64,000 bases of DNA from an uncultured Bacteroidia bacterium (GCA_902785755.1 CACZZO010000011.1:47489-111488), one strand, 5' to 3'. Positions 43,581 through 52,222 are shown, counted from the first letter of the stretch. Notes: generated from the sequence alone by a model not told the origin. Translations and numbers: made by a program.

Positions 43581-45242
43581 ATGTTCTTCCAACCACGCAT
43601 AGGGCTGCATTATCAAGAGGGCTTCAAGGGCTACCGAACCCTTGTTATGGGCGTGAAACACCATTGCACGCTCAAGCAATGCCCACACTATGAAGATTGC
43701 GTAATACAAAGAAATTGCGCAAGTTATGATACTAAATGCCCTGCCTACGGCGACCGCCACGACTTGCGCCTTTCGCAAAGCAATCAAATTGAAATCGATG
43801 CTTTTTTGGAGGAATACGACCGCTATCCGACTTATTCCTATTTCACGAAACTGATGTTGGGCAAAGCCGACGACTGCACCGAAGCCGAAAAAACGGCGTT
43901 ATGGGATCAGGTGGCTTTCGCCAACTATTTGCAATATTTCTGTCCATCGCCACAAGTGCCTGAATACGAAGAGGATGGCATGGTCTATCGAATTGAGGAT
44001 TGGGAGGCTTTCCAAGAATTATTGGAGACCGTGAAACCCGAAGTACTGTTGGTTTGGAACGCTGCCTTGAAAACGTTGTTGGACAAGAAAATTGCCGATG
44101 GCGAAATCAAAGGTTTGACCCATTTCGATGATTTCCGTTCCGAAACTTTGACCGTCAACCGCTATTTATATAAGGTGCAGCCAAAGAAATCGCCGAATGA
44201 ATTGTTTGACGACTTCCGATTGGCTTTTTGCCCTGATGATGAGGCCAAGGCCGCCCGACTTATGCTCAATGCTTTGCAAAAGGCGCGTTTCCGCCAGTTT
44301 GTTCCTTCCCAAGACTTGAAACTGACATCGGAGATGGTGGAAGCTGCCCAACTTAACATTTGGGACAAGGAATTAATGTCATTCCTTATAGAAAAACTGC
44401 CTTCAAAACAGGAATTGGATAAGTTGATAAGTGTTTTTGAATCCCATCTAAAAGAACTGGCAAAAGGCTTCTGTTCCGCATCTTCGTTCCCTCTGGAAAT
44501 TGCTGATACAAAGGCCATTGAAGTGAGCGGCCAGCTGACTGAATTGTCGTGGTTCGATTTGGGCAAAGTTGGCTTTTTTGATGACACTGACGTTGTCATT
44601 CTTTATCTTACTGAAGCCAATGATACTTTGAAAACGTGTCTTAAAGCATTAGCTGATAATAAACTATGTCGCGTTTTGCTGTTGCTGGATGTGAAAGACA
44701 GTGATAAACTCCTGTTGGATGTGGTCGGCTGCCCGAATTTAAGTTCCATTGTAGAAAAAGGGCAGGCTTTGTTGATAAATTTCGATGGTGAAGCCCACGA
44801 AAAGGTTTGTCTCGAACAGGGCAACGAAAAGCTCTATCTCCGCCATAAAAACTTATTGAAAGGCCAATCTTTGAGTCCATCGGATTATTTGTCAGTCAAG
44901 ATGTCCAAATTGGAGTTGAATGATTTGATTTATAGAGTTTTCCACAAGTATGACATTGTGATTTCGACGGCAAGGGGCAAGCGCGATCTGATGGAATTGT
45001 TGGATGGTTTGTTGAGTAGGAATTACATTTGCAGGCAGGGCAAACACCTGAAAGCGGTGCGGAGCAAGGCGGGGCAGTTGCTTTTCTATGGCTTGTATCG
45101 TTCTGGGCTTTCGTGGAATGATTTGGGACGACTTTTTGCCGATGATAATTTGGCCAAAAACGCCAACCGTAAAAAGGTTGCCCAACAGCTTGAATCCCCA
45201 TCGCCAGCGGCCAGATATTACCGCGATTTGTTTGGCTTTTGA
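43581..45242 (+). CDS. unrecognised protein with N-terminal Cys cluster
   Basis: 553 residues, no signal peptide or membrane segment. Residues ~20-50 have five Cys (HHCTLKQCPHYEDC, NCASYDTKC), suggesting a zinc or iron-sulfur site. IGLHYQEGF and LVMGVKHHC, then VLLVWNAAL, loosely recall uracil-DNA-glycosylase-like proteins of Bacteroidota; this is weak. The middle is helical. The C-terminus (SGLSWNDLGRLFADDNLAKN) may be a small helical DNA-binding domain. It lies next to the palindrome-bracketed ATPase, divergent from it. Function unknown. Confidence 0.75.
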   Translation: MFFQPRIGLHYQEGFKGYRTLVMGVKHHCTLKQCPHYEDCVIQRNCASYDTKCPAYGDRHDLRLSQSNQIEIDAFLEEYDRYPTYSYFTKLMLGKADDCTEAEKTALWDQVAFANYLQYFCPSPQVPEYEEDGMVYRIEDWEAFQELLETVKPEVLLVWNAALKTLLDKKIADGEIKGLTHFDDFRSETLTVNRYLYKVQPKKSPNELFDDFRLAFCPDDEAKAARLMLNALQKARFRQFVPSQDLKLTSEMVEAAQLNIWDKELMSFLIEKLPSKQELDKLISVFESHLKELAKGFCSASSFPLEIADTKAIEVSGQLTELSWFDLGKVGFFDDTDVVILYLTEANDTLKTCLKALADNKLCRVLLLLDVKDSDKLLLDVVGCPNLSSIVEKGQALLINFDGEAHEKVCLEQGNEKLYLRHKNLLKGQSLSPSDYLSVKMSKLELNDLIYRVFHKYDIVISTARGKRDLMELLDGLLSRNYICRQGKHLKAVRSKAGQLLFYGLYRSGLSWNDLGRLFADDNLAKNANRKKVAQQLESPSPAARYYRDLFGF

Positions 45243-45337
45243 GGCTTCTTTACGATTATTTACGATTTCAAACTGTTGTATACCAGTGGTTTTTGTGTCC
45301 TTTTCTATTCCAAATGAGATGAATGGAAACGATTGTT

Positions 45338-45345
45338 TACTTTTG
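45338..45345 (+). promoter_or_regulatory. -7 promoter box
   Basis: TACTTTTG, 40 bp before the lipoprotein ATG at 45385. No clear -33 box. Confidence 0.45.
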
Positions 45346-45384
45346 CAGGAAAGTAAATCAAAGTTCAATCAAAACGGTAAAAAG

Positions 45385-46005
45385 ATGAAGAAACTTGGCA
45401 AAATTTTGATGCTTGCAATGGCTTTAGTGTTAATTGCATCCTGTGGACAGGGTGCTGGCAAATCTGGGGAGCAAACCACTCCCGACCCCGACAAGCTGAT
45501 GGATGAATTGTTGGTCGCTGGAAGGGCTGGCAACTGGCAAAAGGTTCTTGAGCTTGACGAAGTGATTCATAAACAGAAAATGACCATCAAACAGGCTTTT
45601 CGATTTATGAATGAAATTCAACCGAAATACACTGCTTTGGGTTATGAAGGCGGGGAGCAGGGAGATTGGTGGGATGAAAACGGCACTATGTATGAGGAAC
45701 AGGATGTCGTTGCGGAACAACCACAGCCGACCTATTCCCAACCTCAAAAAACCTACCGTGAACCTGAGTATCTATACTATTGTAAATTCTGCCGCACTTT
45801 GGCGAGAGCCACGGAGTGGACCAAACCTGGCCCAAATTCAGGCCGTTGTACACAAGGCTTCCATGGATGGATGAGGGTATGTGAATACGGCACCCAACAT
45901 GGATTCCGATGCTCGAAATGTGGTCTTGAAGTGTCTACCAACTCCAGGCCTTATCAGGGTAACAGTTGCACTCAAGGAGAACACCGATGGAAGCAACTTT
46001 ATTAA
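45385..46005 (+). CDS. lipoprotein with two Cys/His zinc-ribbon-like modules
   Basis: 206 residues (the open frame extends upstream, but MKKLGKILMLAMALVLIASC is a clear lipoprotein signal). A helical N-terminal part (~30-85) is followed by a Gln/Pro-rich linker (EQPQPTYSQPQKTY). Two similar C-terminal modules follow: YYCKFCRT with RCTQGFHGW, and FRCSKCGLEV with SCTQGEHRW. Each has CxxC plus a C-x4-H pair and a trailing Trp, so each could bind zinc. An exported zinc-ribbon is unusual. No family recognised. Confidence 0.7.
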   Translation: MKKLGKILMLAMALVLIASCGQGAGKSGEQTTPDPDKLMDELLVAGRAGNWQKVLELDEVIHKQKMTIKQAFRFMNEIQPKYTALGYEGGEQGDWWDENGTMYEEQDVVAEQPQPTYSQPQKTYREPEYLYYCKFCRTLARATEWTKPGPNSGRCTQGFHGWMRVCEYGTQHGFRCSKCGLEVSTNSRPYQGNSCTQGEHRWKQLY

Positions 46006-46367
46006 ATTGGTGATAGAAAAAGCAGTCCACAAATTAATGTCTGAATGTTGCTCGTATTTGATAAATCCATATATTTGCAGCGTTGCTTTTGCGACAGACA
46101 TAGAGAAGATCGTTTTTCTGACCTTCTTGCTGATTCGGCGAATCTGGTAGTTTTAAAGAATCAGGGCATGAGTTTCAGGAAAGCGGTTCAACCCATAGGG
46201 CGTGGACTGCTTTTCTCTTATCCTCTGATTAAGGTTTACCAGAGCCTGCCGAACGGGATGAAAGATGATGGGACACGCTCTTTTTTGTTTGGTCGCTGGA
46301 GCGATTTGGGATGCCGAAAAACTTGTAGACTTATAAATCAATCAATAATAATTAAAAAAACTGTGAT
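46006..46367. other. 362-bp gap without a convincing gene
   Basis: An open frame at 46045-46371 has no recognisable sequence. A TATATTTG (46070-46077) resembles a -7 box but lacks a -33 TTTG. The last 40 bp before the next ATG are AT-rich. Base composition drops here toward the AT-rich islet that follows. Confidence 0.5.
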
Positions 46368-46613
46368 ATGAGCAACAATCAGAATCAAAACGACCAGCAT
46401 AATTGTGGGAAAGAACGTTATTGGGTAAAGTTATCGTCAAACGGATGGTTTAAGGAAGTTGGGATTAAGTCAGAGGTGGTAAAAGAGGAGCAAGATTGGA
46501 GTCGCAATATTTATTTTGATACGTTTGATGAAGCTGAGAGCTTTGAGAGGAAATTAAAAGATTTTATTTTGAAAGAGTATCCTAGAGCAAAAGATGAGCA
46601 ATGGTTTGATTGA
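46368..46613 (+). CDS. small acidic protein of the AT-rich islet
   Basis: 81 residues, hydrophilic, no signal peptide (Asn/Gln-rich N-terminus, then YWVKLSSNGWFKEVG and FDEAESFERKLKDFILKEY). No family recognised. It lies 12 bp before the MORN-repeat gene on the same strand and is AT-rich like it, so the two are probably cotranscribed. A role as partner or immunity protein is only a guess from position. Confidence 0.6.
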   Translation: MSNNQNQNDQHNCGKERYWVKLSSNGWFKEVGIKSEVVKEEQDWSRNIYFDTFDEAESFERKLKDFILKEYPRAKDEQWFD

Positions 46614-46625
46614 AGAATATATGTA

Positions 46626-49283
46626 ATGTTCATTAAGTTAAATAGAGTATTTCTTTATCTCATCTCGTTGCTTGCATTGTTGTCTTGCAAGAATGAGCAA
46701 AGAAAAGATAGCCTTTGGATTGAAACTAAGGAAGGCTTTTTTGTTTATGTAAGGCCTTCTTCTGACAATTGTTCCTATTCTTGGCAAGGTGCTACTTTTG
46801 AGAATGTAGCTAATGGTAAGGGACAATTATTGGCTTTCGACAGCATAGGCAAAGTTTCTTCAGAATATGTAGAAGCTTACTATGGTGCTGTAGATAAGGA
46901 TTTGGTTAAATCAACAAAAGGAGGCGGAAATTATGTAGGTTCTTTAGATGCTGAAGACAATATGTCAGGTTTCGGCGTACTGGTAGAAAATGATAATTTG
47001 TTCATTGGAAACTTTGTACAAGGGAAACCCGATGGAGAGTTAAAACAATATAAGGAGGGAAAAGTGTATTATGAAGGGCATTGGAAAAATGGAAATTTTG
47101 ATGGAGAAGGTACGCTTTATAAAAAAGATGGGACAATTAGTAGTGGCATGTGGGAGAATAATAGGCTTGTTTCTTCAAGGGTGGATGTGGAATTGCCATC
47201 AGGTAGATATATTGGTAATTTAAAGGATGGTAAACCTTCAACTTATGGTGAGATGTATTACAGTAATGGCGGTAAGTATGTTGGTCAGTGGGTGGAAGGA
47301 CAATGGTCGGGTGAAGGCTGTTATGTGAGTTCAAGTGATAGTATCAATGGCGAATGGAAAGATGGTAAATTGAACGGCTATGCTTCTGTGTCGACTCATG
47401 ACTTTTTCTATGAAGGCGATTGGATAGACAATACTCCTAATGGTTTTGGATTTGTTGTGTTTTCAGATAGCTCGTATTATGATGGCGCATGGGAGAATGG
47501 GCATAGAAGTGGATATGGCGGGTTAATTGTATCAAATGGCGACAAGTATTTTGGCGATTTTGAAAATGACTTGTTTAATGGTTTTGGCTCTTACGAGTTT
47601 TCAAATGGCGATTATTATGAGGGTGAGTGGAAACATGGTTTGCAGAATGGAGAAGGTAAGTACGTTAGTGAACAATATACTTATGTTGGTAATTGGGAAG
47701 AAGGATGGATGAACGGGAATGGATTAGTTCAATTCCAGAATGGTGATATTTATGAAGGAAACTTTGTGGAGAACGAGCGTTACGGCGAAGGGGTTTATCA
47801 ATTTGCAAATGGCAATGTCTATGAGGGAGAGTTTGTCGATAATAGGTTTCATGGATTGGGTAGGTTCTCTTTTAATGATGGTAGTGTATATGAAGGTGAG
47901 TTCTTTGAAGGAAAAATTGATGGAGATGGCACGTTGGTATTGGTTATGGAAGATGATACGTTAGCTATTACAGCTAATTGGGACGGAAGTGACCAGTTCC
48001 CCAAGTATGCAAGTATGTTGTTTTCAAATGGTGATTTATACGAAGGTGAAATAGTTGACGGACAACCTACCGATAACGGAATTTGGACAAATGTTCAAGA
48101 GGAGGAAGAGGGTGGATTTGTTAAAGCGGTAAAGAAAGCAAATGAATATTATAATGCTCATCGAAAAACTATAAATAGAGCTGTTATTATTACAAGCGTA
48201 GCTTTGACTGCTGTTGCAGTTGCTGCAACAGGAGGAGCAGCCCTCTTTGCTGCTCCAGAAGTTGCAGAAGCGCTTATGACTATTTCCTCGGTTGCAACAA
48301 GAGCAAATGATGTCATTAATTATGTTGATGCAGGTATTTCTATTGCTTCGGCAAGCGTTGATGGAGATTGGGCAACGGCAGCTACAGAAGTCGCTATTAA
48401 TGCGGCATTTATTGCTATCCCGTATGTTGGTGCAAAAGTAGCTCCATTATTAAAGAATCCTGCTAGAAAAGCAGGTGTCTTGCTAAGCAAAGCAGCAAGA
48501 ACTGCTTTAAAACCAGTAAGAACCAGTATAGTAAAGATTTCCAAATCGAAAGCATTCAAAAAGATTGTTACGATAACTAAAAAGGATGGTTCTCTTCAAA
48601 AAACTGTTAGTAAGGCTAGCAAGAAAGGTGTAAGGGAGGCAGCAAAGAAACCTGCAAAGAAATTTGAATCCAAGTATCTTAAGCGTTTGATGAACAAGTC
48701 TCTTATAAATAAGAGATTAGAAGCAATTCTTGCTAAAGGACCTATAAAACTAACTAAAAAGGAAATGGAGTTGTTGAAAAAAGAGCCTTGGCAGCTTAAT
48801 GAAATAATGAAGAAATATGTCGGCAATGAAAAGAATTTCCAAGAGTTTTTTATTAGACTTTCAAAAGGAGATATGAACCAGACAAAACTACTGTTGGATG
48901 ACAAAGCTATATGGAATAATGTTAGAGATAAGATTCGTCCAGGTGATCATCATGAATGGTTAATGACTTCAAACTTTAGAGATTTTCTAACCAATCCAAA
49001 ATGGGGGAACGATGGACCATATTTGTGCATGGCTTTAACGGAATTTATTCAAAGAACAGATAACGTATTATTTAAAACAGGATGGGGACATGTGAGTAGA
49101 AATATGTCGTCCAAAGAAGCTAGGAAGGCATCTGCCGCTTTTCACAATGGATTAAGCAAAGTCATAAATCAATGCTCCTCGAAAGAAGAATTATTTTCAG
49201 CAATTAGAAAATACGCAAAAGAACAGTTAAAAGAAGAGTCATATAAAGAATTCGAACAAATATTAATCAGTGTATTATCATAA
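46626..49283 (+). CDS. MORN-repeat lipoprotein with toxin-like C-terminus
   Basis: 885 residues. The lipoprotein signal ends LLALLSC (Cys ~21). Residues ~120-490 carry about 13 MORN repeats (YEGHWKNGNFDGEG, YEGEWKHGLQNGEG, YEGNFVENERYGEG). A hydrophobic stretch (~519-545, VIITSVALTAVAVAATGGAA) follows and resembles the pre-toxin segment of polymorphic toxins. Then comes a Lys-rich region (~600-700) and a C-terminal ~130-residue domain with HHEWLMTSNFRDFL, FKTGWGHVSRNM and AFHNGLSKV. The layout suggests a surface-anchored effector, but no catalytic family is certain. The gene is clearly AT-rich against its neighbours. Confidence 0.75.
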   Translation: MFIKLNRVFLYLISLLALLSCKNEQRKDSLWIETKEGFFVYVRPSSDNCSYSWQGATFENVANGKGQLLAFDSIGKVSSEYVEAYYGAVDKDLVKSTKGGGNYVGSLDAEDNMSGFGVLVENDNLFIGNFVQGKPDGELKQYKEGKVYYEGHWKNGNFDGEGTLYKKDGTISSGMWENNRLVSSRVDVELPSGRYIGNLKDGKPSTYGEMYYSNGGKYVGQWVEGQWSGEGCYVSSSDSINGEWKDGKLNGYASVSTHDFFYEGDWIDNTPNGFGFVVFSDSSYYDGAWENGHRSGYGGLIVSNGDKYFGDFENDLFNGFGSYEFSNGDYYEGEWKHGLQNGEGKYVSEQYTYVGNWEEGWMNGNGLVQFQNGDIYEGNFVENERYGEGVYQFANGNVYEGEFVDNRFHGLGRFSFNDGSVYEGEFFEGKIDGDGTLVLVMEDDTLAITANWDGSDQFPKYASMLFSNGDLYEGEIVDGQPTDNGIWTNVQEEEEGGFVKAVKKANEYYNAHRKTINRAVIITSVALTAVAVAATGGAALFAAPEVAEALMTISSVATRANDVINYVDAGISIASASVDGDWATAATEVAINAAFIAIPYVGAKVAPLLKNPARKAGVLLSKAARTALKPVRTSIVKISKSKAFKKIVTITKKDGSLQKTVSKASKKGVREAAKKPAKKFESKYLKRLMNKSLINKRLEAILAKGPIKLTKKEMELLKKEPWQLNEIMKKYVGNEKNFQEFFIRLSKGDMNQTKLLLDDKAIWNNVRDKIRPGDHHEWLMTSNFRDFLTNPKWGNDGPYLCMALTEFIQRTDNVLFKTGWGHVSRNMSSKEARKASAAFHNGLSKVINQCSSKEELFSAIRKYAKEQLKEESYKEFEQILISVLS

Positions 49284-49294
49284 AAAGCTAAGTT

Positions 49295-49978
49295 ATGGAT
49301 AATCAAAAGAAAACTACTACGAGTATGGATAACCAAAAGGGAACTGCTACGAGAAGAAAAAAGAATTGGGTTATTGGCGGTATTGCTGCTGCAGTTATTG
49401 GTCTGGGTACTGCAGGTGCCATTATCTTTGGAAATCAAAAACCTACAGTTGAAGGTTTTGATGCTAACCAAGTGATAGATGATTCGATATCTGTTGAAAT
49501 TGTTGAACCTTTAATCAACTTTGATATTTCTAAAGCTTTGGCTGTTGGCAGCATTGGAAATCTTGAAACTGCAAATGATATTGAATCATTTAGAAGATTG
49601 ATGGAAAGGAATAAACAAGAGGCAGAATCATTGAATGAAGGTAAAATTGTGATTCCGAAGATAGTCTTGTCTTTTGAGTTCAACTCGGCTGTATTAAATG
49701 CTTCTACACGGGCTTTATTGGAAGAATATGCAAAAGTTTATGCAGAAACTAACCAAGAAGCATTGGTTCAGGTAGAAGGCTTCGCATGTAATATTGGAAC
49801 GAAAGAAGCGAATGATTTTATATCTAGAAAAAGAGCAGAAAACGTTCAACATATTTTGGTACAAAATGGTGTCCCTGAAAAATGTGTTGAAGTGAAGTGG
49901 TATGGAAAATCAAGGAATTCAGAGTTTAAATTTGAGTCTTTGAGTCAGTATAGAAGAACAGAAGTATCTATTAAATAA
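49295..49978 (+). CDS. membrane-anchored OmpA-like protein
   Basis: 227 residues with no cleavable signal. A short Lys/Thr-rich N-terminus carries a near-repeat (MDNQKKTTTS, MDNQKGTATR), then one transmembrane helix (WVIGGIAAAVIGLGTAGAII). The C-terminal ~110 residues are OmpA-like: LSFEFNSAVLNASTRALLEE, VEGFACNIGTKEAND, SRKRAENVQHILVQNGV, and a final YRRTEVSIK. It may bind peptidoglycan. It lies 11 bp after the MORN gene and 2 bp before a zinc-ribbon gene, all on one strand. Confidence 0.82.
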   Translation: MDNQKKTTTSMDNQKGTATRRKKNWVIGGIAAAVIGLGTAGAIIFGNQKPTVEGFDANQVIDDSISVEIVEPLINFDISKALAVGSIGNLETANDIESFRRLMERNKQEAESLNEGKIVIPKIVLSFEFNSAVLNASTRALLEEYAKVYAETNQEALVQVEGFACNIGTKEANDFISRKRAENVQHILVQNGVPEKCVEVKWYGKSRNSEFKFESLSQYRRTEVSIK

Positions 49979-49980
49979 AC

Positions 49981-50163
49981 ATGCGAAATTCCATAGTTAA
50001 GTCCTGTCCCCGCTGCCAAACCGAAATCAAGCTATTCACACTGCCCGAGGGCGCAATGACAGACCCTGCGCCGCCCAAGGCGAGACTGTTTGTCGCAAAA
50101 CATTGCCCCTGCTGCGGCAAGAGGGTGCTGTTTTGGGCGCGAGGGAGAGAAATCGCAGAATGA
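49981..50163 (+). CDS. small zinc-ribbon protein, copy A
   Basis: 60 residues with two CxxC pairs (SCPRCQTEI, HCPCCGKRV), so a four-Cys zinc ribbon is likely. It is almost the same as the 62-residue copy B beginning at 51978 (shared LPEG-MTDPAPPKARLFV). It starts 2 bp after the OmpA-like stop and is G+C-richer than it. The AlbA-type regulator gene lies between the two copies. Function unknown. Confidence 0.72.
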   Translation: MRNSIVKSCPRCQTEIKLFTLPEGAMTDPAPPKARLFVAKHCPCCGKRVLFWARGREIAE

Positions 50164-50232
50164 TTTTGAAACAGAATATCGGGTTGGATTGGAAAGAATT
50201 GCTATTTTTGCAAATCATTTGAAAGACAGGCT

Positions 50233-51981
50233 ATGACACTGAATGATTTGCAGAAAATGACGGAAGGCCGCCGATTGGAATTCAAGGGAGAAATACCAGC
50301 CAATTCCGACATCGCCAAAACCGCCATCGCATTCGCGAATGATGCGGGAGGCGAGATTTTCATCGGCATTGAAGACGAGACAAAACGCATCGTCGGTATC
50401 AATGAGGATGATTTTCCACAGATGGAAGAAAGGTTGAGCAACACCATCTATGACCGTTGCGCTCCGGCCATTCTGCCCGAAATTTCAATGGTCGCCATTC
50501 AAGGGAAGGCTCTGATTCGTGTCAAGGTGTACAAGGGAAGCACACCGCCCTATTATCTCAAAAGCGAAGGCAAGATGAACGGGACCTACATCCGTGTCGG
50601 CTCAAACAACCGAAAAGCCGACGAGTCCATTATCATGGAATTGGAGCGGCAGCGTCGGAACCTCCCTTTTGATGCCGACACGAATTCGGGACTTGTCGCG
50701 GAAGATTTGGAACTTGATGGCTTCAAGAAGTTCTATAAGGAAATGACATCGGAAGTGTTGGATGAAACCGTGTTGGAAAAACTGGGCTTGTTCAGAATGG
50801 AACGCGGACAGCGGCTGGCAACCAATGCCTTAGTGTTGCTTTCTGACGGTGCGGAACGCGAGCGGCTGTTTCCATACGCGAAAGTGGAGTGTGGCAGGTT
50901 CAAAGGGACATCCGTCGACCAATTCATCGACAGAAAGAGCATTACGGGGCCAGTCTTTTCCCAAGCAGAGGAGGCCTATGGCTTCGTTTTGCGGCATATC
51001 AACGAGGAGGCATGGGTTGAAGGTGTATATACCAAAACAAGATGGGAGTACCCCGTGAAAGCCATCCGCGAGGTGATTAGGAACGCCATCGTGCATCGGG
51101 ATTATTCGTTGACAGGGAAAGACGTGAAAGTTTCCATCAATGACAACATGGTCGAAATAACCAGTCCTGGCTTGCTGCCACCCTCTATCGATTATAATGA
51201 CATGCTGAGTAGGCAGTCGGATGTGCGCAACAAGGTTTTGGCTCCCGTTTTCAAGCGTTTGGGCCTTATCGACCAATGGGGCAATGGCTTGGCGCTTATT
51301 CACGATGAGTTGAAAGCCTATCCCAACGTAAGGATGACTTGGAAAGAAGTCGGACTGTCGTTTCAGGTTGCTTTTGAGAGAAAGGTATTGGCGAGCGCAG
51401 AAAGTACCCAAGAAAGTACCCAAGAAAGTACCCAAGAAAGTACCCAAGAAGTACCCAAGAAATACCCAAGAAATACCCAAGAAAATGTTCAAGAACCAAT
51501 ACAAGAAAACATTGAAGAAATATTTTCCCGCTCTTCCTTAGATATTTTTTTGTTACTTCGAGAAAATGCGTATATAACTCGTAATGAGTTGTCTGTAAAA
51601 TTGAATATTTCGCCAGAGACGGTAAAAAAGCACCTTGCCAAACTGCGTCAGCTTGGCTATATAGAGCGTGTTGGAACAAAAAAAGACGGTTCTTGGAAAG
51701 TAATAAAAGATGTTCAAGAAGTACCCAAGAAGTACCTAAGAAATACCCAAGAAAGTACCCAAGAAAGTACCCAAGAAATTATTCAAGAAGAAATTCCAAA
51801 ACTTTCTTTGGATGTATTGGAGCTGGTTCGGGATAATGTAAATATCACCCGTGATGAATTGGCTTTGCAATTGAATGTTTCGCCAAGTGCGGTAAAAAAA
51901 CACCTTGCTAAATTGCGTGGGCTTGGCTACATCGAACATATTGGCCCAACCAAAGGCGGCCATTGGAGGGTTTTGAAATGA
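50233..51981 (+). CDS. AlbA/Schlafen-type ATP-binding regulator with two HTH domains
   Basis: 582 residues. Residues ~10-130 form an AlbA_2/Schlafen domain (EGRRLEFKGEIPANSDIAKT, ANDAGGEIFIGIEDE). Residues ~270-370 are an HATPase-like region (AIREVIRNAIVHRDYS, VEITSPGLLPP, RLGLIDQWGNGLALI). The C-terminal ~190 residues hold two winged-helix units (ITRNELSVKLNISPETVKKH and ITRDELALQLNVSPSAVKKH). A Ser/Thr/Gln/Glu-rich segment encoded by 12/11-bp tandem repeats precedes each. The pair looks like an internal duplication. Its stop overlaps the start of zinc-ribbon copy B by 4 bp. Confidence 0.88.
   Translation: MTLNDLQKMTEGRRLEFKGEIPANSDIAKTAIAFANDAGGEIFIGIEDETKRIVGINEDDFPQMEERLSNTIYDRCAPAILPEISMVAIQGKALIRVKVYKGSTPPYYLKSEGKMNGTYIRVGSNNRKADESIIMELERQRRNLPFDADTNSGLVAEDLELDGFKKFYKEMTSEVLDETVLEKLGLFRMERGQRLATNALVLLSDGAERERLFPYAKVECGRFKGTSVDQFIDRKSITGPVFSQAEEAYGFVLRHINEEAWVEGVYTKTRWEYPVKAIREVIRNAIVHRDYSLTGKDVKVSINDNMVEITSPGLLPPSIDYNDMLSRQSDVRNKVLAPVFKRLGLIDQWGNGLALIHDELKAYPNVRMTWKEVGLSFQVAFERKVLASAESTQESTQESTQESTQEVPKKYPRNTQENVQEPIQENIEEIFSRSSLDIFLLLRENAYITRNELSVKLNISPETVKKHLAKLRQLGYIERVGTKKDGSWKVIKDVQEVPKKYLRNTQESTQESTQEIIQEEIPKLSLDVLELVRDNVNITRDELALQLNVSPSAVKKHLAKLRGLGYIEHIGPTKGGHWRVLK
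51400..51480 (+). repeat. tandem repeat array 1 inside the AlbA gene
   Basis: Four 12-bp units GAAAGTACCCAA (51400-51447) are followed by three 11-bp units of the type GAAGTACCCAA/GAAATACCCAA (51448-51480). The 33 bp of 11-mers keep the frame as a set. Gain or loss of one 11-mer would shift it. Confidence 0.9.
51718..51786 (+). repeat. tandem repeat array 2 inside the AlbA gene
   Basis: Three 11-bp units (51718-51750), two 12-bp GAAAGTACCCAA units (51751-51774) and one diverged 12-mer (51775-51786). Again exactly three 11-mers, so the frame is kept. Array 2 precedes the second HTH domain. Confidence 0.9.
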
Positions 51982-52166
51982 ATGACCACATGACACTTAC
52001 CCGCACCTGCCCCCGCTGCCAAACCAAAATCACGCTCCTCACCCTGCCCGAGGGCACGATGACAGACCCTGCGCCGCCCAAAGCGCGGCTGTTTGTCGTA
52101 AAACGTTGCCCCAGCTGCGGCAAAAGGGTGCTGTTTTGGGCGGGGTGGAAACAAGTGCTGAAATAA
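51978..52166 (+). CDS. small zinc-ribbon protein, copy B
   Basis: 62 residues; CxxC pairs in TCPRCQTKI and RCPSCGKRV. It matches copy A (49981) over most of its length, in DNA as well as protein. The start ATG at 51978 overlaps the AlbA stop (ATGA), so translation is probably coupled. An upstream TTG (51963) lies inside the AlbA frame. It is followed by a bidirectional terminator. Confidence 0.72.
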   Translation: MNDHMTLTRTCPRCQTKITLLTLPEGTMTDPAPPKARLFVVKRCPSCGKRVLFWAGWKQVLK

Positions 52167-52222
52167 TTCAAATCAGTTCACAAAATTGTGGTCCACAAAG
52201 TTGTGAACCCAAAAACCCAAAT

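Noticed and set aside
46045..46371. Gene in the gap before the AT-rich islet
   Set aside because: The 108-residue frame has no motif or promoter, and its start is not supported by any recognisable family start.
46626..49283. Type VI or contact-dependent inhibition system
   Set aside because: No Hcp, VgrG, TssB/C, two-partner transporter or PAAR gene is present. Only the toxin-like layout is kept as a finding.
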